A stretch of DNA of 9,507 bases from Actinomycetales bacterium (GTDB lineage: Bacteria > Actinomycetota > Actinomycetes > Actinomycetales > Cellulomonadaceae), in the NCBI GenBank assembly GCA_012514835.1, contig JAAYZM010000025.1, forward strand, positions 1-9,507, written 5' to 3'. The position numbers and the translations under genes were made by a program. The first letter of the stretch is position 1, and the number at the start of each line of letters is the position of its first letter. Of the stretch, positions 1-6,010 are shown in pieces. The notes under the pieces are model-generated. The model did not search any database. It saw only the letters and a program-made list of their open reading frames with translations, and was not told the origin of the DNA.

Positions 1-41
1 CGCAGCTCGAGGCCTTCATCGCGGGCACCGTCGAGCGCTGA
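1..41 (+). CDS. C-terminal end of an unidentified + strand protein (partial)
   Basis: An open frame enters from the left edge and ends at TGA 39-41. The complete visible codons start at base 3 and give QLEAFIAGTVER. This is too short to assign to a family. A gene end here is supported by the strong 15-bp hairpin that begins 30 bases downstream, and by codon use that fits the rest of the window (GC at third positions). The repeat-rich non-coding gap after it also fits. Confidence 0.6.
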   Translation, partial: QLEAFIAGTVER

Positions 42-70
42 GCCCGACAGCTCGACCAGCAAGACCGACC

Positions 71-105
71 GGAGGGCCGGCACCCAGCACGGGTGCCGGC
101 CCTCC
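71..105 (+). terminator. Strong perfect hairpin, likely transcription terminator
   Basis: A perfect 15-bp inverted repeat has left arm 71-85 (GGAGGGCCGGCACCC) and right arm 91-105, with a 5-nt loop AGCAC. It lies 30 bases after the stop of the upstream + strand gene. There is no T-tract after the stem, which is common for actinobacterial terminators, so it could act on either strand. Assignment to the + strand rests on its position behind the gene ending at 41. Confidence 0.8.
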
Positions 106-190
106 GCCGTCCCCGCCACTGGATCCCCCGGACAGATCACCGCGCCCCTTCTCGCCGAGCCACCCGCCCCGCCTCGAGCGGCGGAGTCCC

Positions 191-225
191 GAAGACCTTG
201 CGCCGGTATCCGTTGCCAACGCTTC
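191..225 (+). repeat. 35-bp palindromic repeat, copy 1
   Basis: The copy begins GAAGACCTTGCG and ends TGCCAACGCTTC, with centre CCGGTATCCGT. The left arm is of the GAAGAC type and the right arm of the GAAGCG type, so positions 5/31 and 6/30 do not pair while the ends do. CC precedes and GG follows, lengthening the stem. It is the first of three copies in this gap. Confidence 0.85.
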
Positions 226-332
226 GGCCTTCTCGCCTCAGCTACCCGGAGCACGCCGTCGGACCGCGTCCGCTCGCCGGGCCCCCACCACCCGGCGTCG
301 GCCCCGCGCCCCATCCCTGGCGCCCGAATCCA

Positions 333-367
333 GAAGACGTCGCGCCGGATGGCGGCGCGAACGCTTC
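333..367 (-). repeat. 35-bp palindromic repeat, copy 2 (probably inverted)
   Basis: The copy begins GAAGACGTCGCG and ends CGCGAACGCTTC, with centre CCGGATGGCGG. Read on the minus strand the centre becomes CCGCCATCCGG, which restores the central A and the ATCC seen in most copies. It is therefore placed in the opposite orientation. Positions 8-12 pair with 24-28, while positions 5-7 do not pair. Confidence 0.75.
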
Positions 368-405
368 AGCCCTCGCGCCGTCCGTCCGGGCGGGGGCGGA
401 GGGCG

Positions 406-440
406 GAAGGGTTCGTGACGGGATGCGTTGCGAACGCTTC
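406..440 (+). repeat. 35-bp palindromic repeat, copy 3
   Basis: The copy begins GAAGGGTTCGTG and ends TGCGAACGCTTC, with centre ACGGGATGCGT. Nearly the whole length can pair if G-U pairs are allowed, apart from positions 5/31 and 16/20. It starts 73 bp after copy 2 and lies 117 bp upstream of the start codon at 557. Confidence 0.85.
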
Positions 441-505
441 CGGCCTCGGGGAGGGTGGGCCGACGACGGCGGTCCGTGGGTGGCCGTGACCGTGGCACGG
501 CGGAG

Positions 506-514
506 TTATCCACA
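506..514 (+). other. Perfect DnaA-box-like 9-mer
   Basis: TTATCCACA matches the classical bacterial DnaA-box consensus exactly. It is one of the few AT-rich stretches in a very GC-rich gap and lies 42 bp upstream of the start codon at 557. It stands alone, with no cluster of boxes, no AT-rich unwinding region and no dnaA/dnaN genes nearby, so it is not an origin. Binding by DnaA is inference only. Confidence 0.4.
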
Positions 515-556
515 GGGGCTCCCGCGGTGAGCCTCGGCGCGGCAGGCTGATGAGCC

Positions 557-1498
557 ATGAGACTCGACCGGACAGTCGTGGCCGCCGTCGCCGCGAGCCA
601 GGGCCACGTCATCACCACGGCGGAGCTCGAACGGCTCGGCGCCGACCGCAGCTGGATCACGCGCCAGACCGCGTCCGGGCGCTGGCAACGCCTCCACCGC
701 GGCGTGCTGCTCACCCACTCCGGGCCGGTCTCGTGGGAGTCGCGGGCGTTCGGGGCGCTGCTGTACGCCGGGAAGCACGCGAGCCTGAGCCACGAGGCGG
801 CCGCGCACCTGAACCGGATGACGCCCCGCGCGCCGGAGATCATCGACGTCACGATCCCGGGGGACCGGCGGGTCAGGCCCAGCGAGGGGCTCGCCGTCCA
901 CCACCGCGAGCGCCTGCCCGCAATGACGGGCTGGCCGCTGCGGACGAGCCCCGCGGACACGGCGGTCGACCTGATCGCACGCGCGGACGGGACGGACGAC
1001 GTGCTCGCGTGGCTGTGCGAGGCCGTGCGGGCCAAGGCGCGCCCGTGGGAGCTCCGACGAGTCCTCGAGCAGCGGCCCACCGTCCGCAACCGCGCGCTGG
1101 CCCGCGAGCTGCTCGCCGAGGTGAGCGAGGGGGTCGAGTCGCCGCTCGAAGGCCGCTACCACCGGGACGTCGAGCGGGCGCACGGGCTGCCGCGCTCGGA
1201 GCTCCAGGTGCGTGAGGTGCTCGGTGGCGGGTGGGTGCGCGCGGACCGGCGGTACCGGCGCTACGGGCTGCGCGTCGAGCTCGACGGCGCGCTCGCTCAC
1301 CCCGGGGGTCGCACGGACCGGGACACCTGGCGCGACAACGCCGCCCTGCTCGAGGCCGCCGAGCGCACCTTGCGCTACCGCTGGTACCACACGGCCGTCA
1401 CGCCGTGCCGCACCACGCAGCAGCTGCTCGTGGGCCTGCGCCAGGCCGAACCGGTCGAGGGCATCCACCCGTGCCGCCCGGGCTGCCCCGTCCGCTGA
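557..1498 (+). CDS. AbiEi-type N-terminal domain plus DUF559 (Vsr/PD-(D/E)XK-like) protein, 313 aa
   Basis: Residues 1-50 look like the winged-helix N-terminal domain found in AbiEi-family antitoxins (QGHVITTAELERLGADRSWI, then GRWQRLHRGVLL). The middle (about 60-180) matches the AbiEi-like core. The C-terminal part (about 190-295) resembles DUF559, a nuclease fold related to Vsr and PD-(D/E)XK enzymes: ESPLE near 194-198, D230, then VELDG with E241 and D243, H248, and RDNAALLEAAERTLRYRW. E198, D230, E241 and D243 are candidate active-site acidic residues. The tail carries a CRPGC pair. The length is usual for this actinobacterial family. The start is ATG at 557, with only a weak GGCAGG 10 bases upstream. 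There is no adjacent AbiEii toxin gene, so it is an orphan. The function of such proteins is not established; a nuclease or defence role is inference. Confidence 0.85.
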   Translation: MRLDRTVVAAVAASQGHVITTAELERLGADRSWITRQTASGRWQRLHRGVLLTHSGPVSWESRAFGALLYAGKHASLSHEAAAHLNRMTPRAPEIIDVTIPGDRRVRPSEGLAVHHRERLPAMTGWPLRTSPADTAVDLIARADGTDDVLAWLCEAVRAKARPWELRRVLEQRPTVRNRALARELLAEVSEGVESPLEGRYHRDVERAHGLPRSELQVREVLGGGWVRADRRYRRYGLRVELDGALAHPGGRTDRDTWRDNAALLEAAERTLRYRWYHTAVTPCRTTQQLLVGLRQAEPVEGIHPCRPGCPVR

Positions 1499-1518
1499 GG
1501 TCCACGGCGCGGTAGCCG

Positions 1519-1553
1519 GAAGACTTCGCACCGCACTCCGGCGCAAAGTCTTC
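1519..1553 (-). repeat. 35-bp palindromic repeat, copy 4, between convergent genes
   Basis: The copy begins GAAGACTTCGCA and ends GCAAAGTCTTC. With flanking CCG/CGG the outer arms CCGGAAGACTT and AAGTCTTCCGG pair perfectly over 11 bp, followed by a mismatch and further GC pairs. It fills most of the 66-bp gap between the gene ending at 1498 (+) and the gene ending at 1565 (-), so it may serve both as a bidirectional terminator. Orientation is uncertain because the centre (CCGCACTCCGG) is the most divergent. Confidence 0.8.
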
Positions 1554-1564
1554 CGGTCTCACCT

Positions 1565-3079
1565 TCAGCGGGCGACCGCCCAGGACCGCATCGACTCGGC
1601 GAACCACGCGCTGTCACCGCCGTCGGCAACGAGCGGTGCGACGATCTGCCGCTGCGCACCCGAGACCGGGTCCACGAGGGACAGCCCCAGGTTCCCCCGG
1701 AACCCGTTGCCGTAGCAGCCCTCGTGCGTCTCGAGGAACACCCCGGCGTCGTCCGCGCTCAGCCCTTCCACCATGAGCTCACCCGCGGCCGGCACGAGGG
1801 TCGTCAATGCGCCGTCCCACCGCAGCACCGCCTCAGCACACGTCCCTTCCTCGCTCATCACGGAGAACACGACCGCCCCGTCGACGGTCACGGCGTGCCC
1901 CCACCAGGTCGGCACGGGCCCTGCCGTGCCGAACTCGTGGACCACCTGGGCTCCCCCTGCGGGCTCGTCCACTTCGAGGACGGCGAGCCGCGGCTCGGCC
2001 TCGCGCATCGTGCCCTCGTGGAGGCGGTCGGCGAAGCAGTTCACGAGCACGCGTGAAGCATCGAGCCACCCGATCACGGCGCACGTGGTGCCCGGGAGCC
2101 CGTACTCCACCTCGGTGGACTCGCCGGTCGTGAGGTCCAAGAGCATGAACTCCGTGTTGCCGCTCGCGTCACCGAGCCCCCAGAAGGCCGCACGGGTGCG
2201 GTCCGGGCTGACCTTGAGCTCCGAGAGCTCCCCGAACAAGGACACGGTCCGCAGCACCTCGCCGTCGGCCACGACGAGCAGCTCGGGCAGCTCAGTCCCG
2301 TCCCCGTAGGACATCCAGAGCTCTGAGCCTTCCGGTCCCGGCCCCTGGTACTGCGAGTTCGCGGGAACCACGCCGTCGGACGTGATCTCGCCCGTGGCGA
2401 GGTCGAGCCAACCGGCGCCCGTCGGCGGGGTCCACACGTCCCCGAACTCGTCGGTCTCGACCGTCCCGGTGAGAATGCGCACCCGCGGGCTGCCCGCCTC
2501 CCACGAGATCACTTCCGCCGCGACGTCCTCCGGCAGGTCGACCGTGCGGTACGCGGCGCCGTCCGGAGCGTGCAGCAGCACGGTGTGCGCCAGGACGTTC
2601 ACCTCGAGGGCGTCGCCGGAGCCCTGGCGCAGCAGCGGCCGGTGGATCGTGACGACCCACCCGGGCCCGGTCTGCTCGAGCAGGCCCTCGGGCGCCGCGA
2701 AGTGGGGCGGCAGCCCAGGGACGTCGAGCTCGACGAGCGCGTCGTCGGTCTCGGAGGGCGAGGGCGACCCGCTGGGCGTCGGGTCAGGAGTCGGGCTCGG
2801 CGTGACGTCCGGCGTGGGCTCCGCCGTCGTCGGCGAAGGCGTAGGCGTCGCGACGGGCGCATCCCAGAATCCCTCGCCCAGCCCGAACCACACGCCCGCG
2901 CCGAGCGCAGCGAGGACGGGCACGGCCACGGCGGCGCGCACCACGTGGCGTACGGTCCGACGACGGCGCACCGTGCGGACCCACCCCGGCACGGCACCGT
3001 CTCCGGGGGTGGCGCCGGACAGCTCGTTCGTGCCCGCGTACAGCGCGGACTCCAGCATCTCGTGCAGGTCATCGGTCAC
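1565..3079 (-). CDS. Membrane-anchored, putative beta-propeller anti-sigma-like protein (operon 1), 504 aa
   Basis: The protein has a short basic N-terminal segment (1-45, ending VRTVRRRRTVRHV) and one membrane segment (about 46-66, VVRAAVAVPVLAALGAGVWF). A Pro/Thr/Ser linker follows (about 75-112, TPTPSPTTAEPTPD and similar). The rest (115-504) is a beta-rich exported domain with repeated units such as GWLDLATGEIT, MLLDLTTGEST and SLVDPVSGAQR, which suggests propeller blades. The four cysteines of the exported part (333, 348, 414, 455) are shared with the paralogue encoded at 3754-5196. The positive-inside pattern predicts N-in, C-out. The GTG start overlaps the end of the sigma gene by 11 bp and has AAGGAGG with 6-nt spacing, so the two are translationally coupled. 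I see no zinc-binding HxxxCxxC anti-sigma motif. The anti-sigma role is inferred from operon and topology; a sensor of sugars or of the cell wall is possible but unproven. Confidence 0.85.
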   Translation of the reverse strand: MTDDLHEMLESALYAGTNELSGATPGDGAVPGWVRTVRRRRTVRHVVRAAVAVPVLAALGAGVWFGLGEGFWDAPVATPTPSPTTAEPTPDVTPSPTPDPTPSGSPSPSETDDALVELDVPGLPPHFAAPEGLLEQTGPGWVVTIHRPLLRQGSGDALEVNVLAHTVLLHAPDGAAYRTVDLPEDVAAEVISWEAGSPRVRILTGTVETDEFGDVWTPPTGAGWLDLATGEITSDGVVPANSQYQGPGPEGSELWMSYGDGTELPELLVVADGEVLRTVSLFGELSELKVSPDRTRAAFWGLGDASGNTEFMLLDLTTGESTEVEYGLPGTTCAVIGWLDASRVLVNCFADRLHEGTMREAEPRLAVLEVDEPAGGAQVVHEFGTAGPVPTWWGHAVTVDGAVVFSVMSEEGTCAEAVLRWDGALTTLVPAAGELMVEGLSADDAGVFLETHEGCYGNGFRGNLGLSLVDPVSGAQRQIVAPLVADGGDSAWFAESMRSWAVAR

Positions 3080-3605
3080 GACGCGCCTCCTTCCGACGGG
3101 TCTCGACTGGTATCCGTTCGACCGTCTTCTCGACGGGGCCCAACCGTGCCGCGAGGGCCGCGAGACCGTCGGACAGGTACCGCTTCACGGAGCCCTCGCT
3201 CAGCCCGAGGGCCTGGGCGGTCTCCCTCGTGGACATCCCCTCGAGGTGGCGCAGCACCACGCACGCGCGTTCGCGCGGGGGCAGCGCCGCGAGGGCCTCC
3301 CGCAGCTCGGGCGCGAACACCGGTTCGGGTGCGTGCTGGAGCAGCGGTGCCTCGAGGCGCACGACGTCGGCCTCCTTGGTGCGCCGTCGGGCCTGGTCGA
3401 GGAACCGTGTCGCGACGGCCCGGCGCACGTACGCCTCGGCCTGGTCCACGGACGCGAAGCGCGCCTTGGCCGTGAACGTCGAGACGAACGCCTCTTGCAC
3501 CAGGTCCTCGGCCACGGCGCGGCTGCCCGCGAGCAGCACGGCGAAGGCGAGCACCCTCGGGTATCTCTGCGCGGCGACGCTCGTGAGCGTGGATTCCCAG
3601 GCCAC
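3069..3605 (-). CDS. SigE-family ECF RNA polymerase sigma factor (operon 1), 178 aa
   Basis: Region 2 spans about residues 12-76, with the core-binding helix AEDLVQEAF at 32-40 and the -10 recognition part AYVRRAVATRFLDQARRR. Region 4 spans about 100-155, with LPPRERACVVLRHLEGMSTRETA and a helix-turn-helix ending LGLSEGSVKRYLSDGLAAL. There is no region 3 and no long C-terminal domain, so it is a minimal group 4 sigma. The start is GTG at 3605 with GGAGG 4 nt upstream; this N-terminus (MAWESTLTSVAAQRYPRVL) aligns with that of the second sigma factor in the window. A putative ECF promoter lies upstream (3637-3667). The gene overlaps the downstream membrane-protein gene, its likely regulator. 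The tail (157-178) is charged and contains one ATA isoleucine codon, rare at this GC content, in a stretch resembling the window's palindromic repeat. Confidence 0.93.
   Translation of the reverse strand: MAWESTLTSVAAQRYPRVLAFAVLLAGSRAVAEDLVQEAFVSTFTAKARFASVDQAEAYVRRAVATRFLDQARRRTKEADVVRLEAPLLQHAPEPVFAPELREALAALPPRERACVVLRHLEGMSTRETAQALGLSEGSVKRYLSDGLAALAARLGPVEKTVERIPVETRRKEARRDR
3086..3092 (-). promoter_or_regulatory. Ribosome binding site of the operon 1 membrane protein
   Basis: AAGGAGG on the minus strand, 6 nt before the GTG at 3079, lies inside the last codons of the sigma gene. It fixes the start and shows that the partner can be translated independently of, yet next to, the sigma factor. 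The same heptamer and spacing recur in operon 2. Confidence 0.85.
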
Positions 3606-3636
3606 GGCACCTCCCTCTCTTGTCGGTCCTGCCCCT

Positions 3637-3667
3637 ACAACGGGCGAACCTCGCGATCGGTTGGGTG
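3637..3667 (-). promoter_or_regulatory. Putative ECF promoter of operon 1
   Basis: Minus strand: CACCCAACCGA (3657-3667) is followed after 14 nt by CGTTGT (3637-3642). The AAC core at -35 and CGT at -10 are typical of ECF-type promoters. The same 11-mer precedes the second sigma gene at a matching position. It lies 32-62 nt upstream of the GTG at 3605, leaving a short leader with the ribosome binding site. This is a prediction from pattern and paralogy. Confidence 0.6.
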
Positions 3668-3701
3668 CGAATTGTGCCGTATCGCGACGGGGACGCCGGA
3701 A

Positions 3702-3731
3702 GGCCCCGCACCGGGCGAGCGGTGCGGGGCC
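3702..3731 (-). terminator. Intrinsic terminator of operon 2
   Basis: A perfect 11-bp stem, GGCCCCGCACC (3702-3712) against GGTGCGGGGCC (3721-3731), encloses an 8-nt loop. It sits 22 bp past the stop at 3754 on the minus strand. It also lies upstream of the operon 1 promoter, so it should insulate the two tandem sigma operons. No T-tract follows. Confidence 0.8.
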
Positions 3732-3753
3732 GTGGCCGACGGCGTGACGCGGG

Positions 3754-5196
3754 TCAGCCAGCCATCGAGGTGACCGTGCGGAACCAGTAGTCCCGCCCGG
3801 CGTCCGGGTCTGCCTCGAGCCACGGGGTCAGGGTCGCCGAGGCGCCGGTCGCGACGTCCACGGACCAGACCTCCGACTGCACGCCGCTCGACTCACAGGA
3901 CTGCGAGCCCAGCACGAGCAGCTGACCCGCAGCACCTGGCTGCAGCCAGAAGATGTTGGCCGAGTACGCCCCGCCGTCGAGCACCGCCCGCGGTGCCGTG
4001 CCGTCCCACACGCCCACACCGAGCGAGCAACCGCCCGGGAAGCCGCTCGAGACCACGAACGCGAGCGAACCGTTCACCCAGTGCCCGGTCCAGGACTCCG
4101 GCACGGGGTCACCCTCGGCGAACGTGTAGATCGGCGTGACCCCGCCGTCGGCGAGCGTCTCGACGCGGTAGAGCACGGCGTTCTGGGCCACGAAGTTCAC
4201 GCGGTCCATCGCGAGCTCGGCCTCCTCGGAGACCGGGTCGTGGCACAGGGTCGCGACCGAGGTCGCGTCGAGCCAGCCGACGACGGTGCACTTCTGGCCG
4301 GCCGTCCCGAACGGCACCTCCCGGACGTCACGCGAGTCGATGTCGATGACGGCGAACCCGCTCTCCGGGACCGCACCCTCCGTGAGGACCGCACGGCCCG
4401 AAGGGTCGATGGCTCCGATGAAGGGCACGTGACTCTCCACGACGTGGCGGCGCGAACCGTCGGGCGCGAGCGACCACAGCAGGCTGCCGGCCTCCCCGTC
4501 CTCGACCCATAGCTCGGCACCCGCGTGCGAGTGGCCCACGAAGCGCGCCCACTCCTCGAACTGCTCGAGGTCCTGCGAGATCTCCCCGGTGGCGAGGTCG
4601 ACCCAGCCGAGCGTGAGGAGCCGTGCGGACCCCTCGGGCTCGGGCCACGACACCCGCACCTGACTGGACGCGGTGTCCCACGCGACCACCTGCACGTCGC
4701 GCTCGAGCGGCAGCTCGACAGCGCGGAACAGGTCACCGGTGGGCGACGCGAGGAAGATCCCGTTGCTGAGCGCCTCCTCCTGCCCTGTCGTGTTGCTCGC
4801 GGGCTGCGGGCGGTAGGCCAGTGCGACCCAGCCCTCGCCCACGTGCTCGAGCAGGTCAGCCGGTGCCTCGTAGAACGGCGGCAGCCCGTCCTCGTTCACG
4901 AGCGCGCCCTTGTCGAAGGCGTCCGCCGTCGGCGTCGGCGTCGTGACCACCTCGGTGGGGGTCGCGGCCGGGTCGATCCGCGCGTCACCGATCACGCCCG
5001 CGCCGAGGTACACGCCTGCGGCGAGGCCGCCGACGACGGGCACCACGGCGAGCGTCTGCAGCGAACGGCGCACCACGCGCTTGCGGCGGACCGTCCTGAC
5101 GATCGTGTCGAAGTCGCCCTGGTCGGGGGTCAGTCCCGCGACCGACCGGGCCCTGGCGTCGACCGAGTCGGCCAGGAGTTCAGAAAGCTCACGCAC
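3754..5196 (-). CDS. Membrane-anchored, putative beta-propeller anti-sigma-like protein (operon 2), 480 aa
   Basis: This is a paralogue of the protein encoded at 1565-3079, with the same order of parts. A cytoplasmic N-terminus carries TIVRTVRRKRVVRRS (31-45). One membrane segment follows (about 46-68, LQTLAVVPVVGGLAAGVYLGAGV), then a short Thr/Pro linker (about 77-93) and a large exported beta-rich domain. Shared blocks include GWVDLATGEIS (197-207) and C-TVVGWLDA (303-311). Its four cysteines (303, 318, 390, 434) occupy the same places as in the paralogue, with the first pair exactly 15 residues apart in both, suggesting conserved disulfides. The GTG start overlaps the sigma gene by 8 bp, behind AAGGAGG. 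A terminator follows. It probably holds the sigma factor at the membrane and responds to an outside signal. That role is inferred; no known anti-sigma domain is recognisable. Confidence 0.85.
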   Translation of the reverse strand: MRELSELLADSVDARARSVAGLTPDQGDFDTIVRTVRRKRVVRRSLQTLAVVPVVGGLAAGVYLGAGVIGDARIDPAATPTEVVTTPTPTADAFDKGALVNEDGLPPFYEAPADLLEHVGEGWVALAYRPQPASNTTGQEEALSNGIFLASPTGDLFRAVELPLERDVQVVAWDTASSQVRVSWPEPEGSARLLTLGWVDLATGEISQDLEQFEEWARFVGHSHAGAELWVEDGEAGSLLWSLAPDGSRRHVVESHVPFIGAIDPSGRAVLTEGAVPESGFAVIDIDSRDVREVPFGTAGQKCTVVGWLDATSVATLCHDPVSEEAELAMDRVNFVAQNAVLYRVETLADGGVTPIYTFAEGDPVPESWTGHWVNGSLAFVVSSGFPGGCSLGVGVWDGTAPRAVLDGGAYSANIFWLQPGAAGQLLVLGSQSCESSGVQSEVWSVDVATGASATLTPWLEADPDAGRDYWFRTVTSMAG

Positions 5197-5746
5197 GACG
5201 CACCTCCTTGATGCTCGTCTTCTTCGTCGTCACCGTCACGACGGGACTCTCGTCGACCGTCGTGGTCCCCAGGGCGGCGCCGAGCGCAGCGACCCCGTCG
5301 GACGTGTAGCGCTTGACCGCGCCCTCGCTGAGCTTGAGGAGCGCCGCGGTGTCCCGCACCGAGAGGTCCTCGACGTGCCGCAGCACCACGCACGCCCGCT
5401 CACGGGGTGGCAGTGTCGCGAGCGCGGCCTCGACCTCGCCGGGCAGGTCGCTCGCGGGTTCCGTCACCGGGGCGAGCGGGCGGGCCGCGTGGCGCTCGTA
5501 GGCCGCGCGCTCCCTGGTCCGCTTGCGCGCCGAGTCCATGAACCGCGACACGATCGCGCGCCGCACGTACTGCTCCGCCTCCGCGAGCGAGGAGAACCTC
5601 GCCCTACCGGAGAACGCGGAGATGAGCGCTTCCTGCACGAGGTCTTCCGCCTCGACGCGTGAGCGCACGAGCAGCATCGCGTGCGCCACGAGCCTCGGAT
5701 AGCGCTCGCGCGCCACGCGCTCGAGCATCGGCTCCCACCGGCTCAT
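5189..5746 (-). CDS. SigE-family ECF RNA polymerase sigma factor (operon 2), 185 aa
   Basis: Region 2 (about 14-78) contains RYPRLVAHAMLL, AEDLVQEALISAF and QYVRRAIVSRFMDSARKR. Region 4 (about 103-156) contains LPPRERACVVLRHVEDLSVRDTA and the DNA-binding helix KLSEGAVKRYTSDGVAAL. The resemblance to the sigma factor at 3069-3605 is high throughout both regions, while the linker and tail differ. I chose ATG 5746 because GGGGGGA lies just upstream, because MSRWEPMLERVARERYP aligns with the paralogue's start, and because a longer frame starting at 5791 would begin almost at the predicted transcription start. The last codons hold the ribosome binding site of the overlapping membrane-protein gene. 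It most likely directs transcription of its own operon and of unknown targets. Confidence 0.93.
   Translation of the reverse strand: MSRWEPMLERVARERYPRLVAHAMLLVRSRVEAEDLVQEALISAFSGRARFSSLAEAEQYVRRAIVSRFMDSARKRTRERAAYERHAARPLAPVTEPASDLPGEVEAALATLPPRERACVVLRHVEDLSVRDTAALLKLSEGAVKRYTSDGVAALGAALGTTTVDESPVVTVTTKKTSIKEVRRA
5203..5209 (-). promoter_or_regulatory. Ribosome binding site of the operon 2 membrane protein
   Basis: AAGGAGG on the minus strand lies 6 nt before the GTG at 5196, within the 3' end of the sigma gene. It settles the GTG start, and its sequence and spacing equal those of the operon 1 site. Confidence 0.85.
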
Positions 5747-5795
5747 CTGGTCCCCCCTTCCTCGATCAGGGCCCCCTGCTCGGGGCTTCACGAGG

Positions 5796-5827
5796 AGAAC
5801 GCCGCGGGCATGCGGTTCGGTTGGGTG
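5796..5827 (-). promoter_or_regulatory. Putative ECF promoter of operon 2
   Basis: Minus strand: CACCCAACCGA (5817-5827) is followed after 15 nt by CGTTCT (5796-5801). It shares the 11-mer and the CGTT core with the operon 1 promoter, while the spacer differs, so the match is not just carried over in a long duplicated block. The expected transcript start near 5789 gives a leader of about 40 nt before the ATG at 5746. Confidence 0.6.
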
Positions 5828-5900
5828 GCGCCGCTGGTCGGCTCCACGTGCTCATGGTCCCGCACAGCACCCCGCGTCCCGCTTCGACGGCGCGATATCG

Positions 5901-5935
5901 GAAGCGTTGGTGCCGGGACGCGTCACCAACGCTTC
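5901..5935 (+). repeat. 35-bp palindromic repeat, copy 5, between divergent genes
   Basis: This is the best-formed copy: arms GAAGCGTTGGTG and CACCAACGCTTC pair perfectly over 12 bp, or 14 bp with flanking CG/CG, around the centre CCGGGACGCGT. It lies between the divergent operon 2 promoter and the exporter gene, about 75 bp upstream of the exporter's start, so it cannot be a terminator for either neighbour. Confidence 0.9.
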
Positions 5936-5997
5936 CGGACTCGGCTCGCGGGGGGACGGGGCGGGGCCGACGGCGGGGCGTGGGCCGGTGGGCGCGT

Positions 5998-6003
5998 TAG
6001 CCT
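5998..6003 (+). promoter_or_regulatory. Likely -10 element of a leaderless exporter transcript
   Basis: TAGCCT fits the actinobacterial -10 pattern TANNNT and lies exactly 7 nt before the GTG at 6011, which places transcription start at or next to the start codon. No ribosome binding site is visible between them. No clear -35 is seen. Confidence 0.5.
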
Positions 6004-6010
6004 CGACCTC

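Larger units (their letters stand above)
42..556. other. 515-bp non-coding gap with repeats and hairpins
   Basis: No convincing gene lies here. Open frames cross the gap on both strands, but they are proline/arginine-rich, match no family and run through the palindromic repeats. The gap holds the terminator at 71-105, three 35-bp palindromic repeats (191-225, 333-367, 406-440), a 7-bp hairpin with a 9-nt loop (275-297, CGCCGGG/CCCGGCG) and a perfect DnaA-box-like 9-mer (506-514). The promoter of the downstream gene at 557 must lie in its right part, but I cannot place it. Confidence 0.7.

Noticed and set aside
506..514. Replication origin
   Set aside because: A single DnaA-box 9-mer without further boxes, an AT-rich region or replication genes is not enough.
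93..530. Open frame of 145 codons on the + strand in the left gap
   Set aside because: It starts inside the terminator hairpin, is proline/arginine-rich, runs through three palindromic repeats and matches no family; open frames of this kind arise by chance at this GC content.
506..1546. Long open frame on the minus strand opposite the DUF559-type gene
   Set aside because: It is a GC-driven shadow: low complexity, no domain, and the opposite strand has clear family features.
5747..5791. Longer start for the second sigma factor (MKPRAGGPDRGRGDQ extension)
   Set aside because: The ATG at 5746 has a good ribosome binding site and aligns with the paralogue; the upstream start would lie at the predicted transcription start.
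5681..6010. N-terminal extension of the exporter frame
   Set aside because: It overlaps the sigma gene's 5' end and promoter and crosses repeat copy 5; it has no membrane features, and a leaderless GTG start at 6011 fits better.
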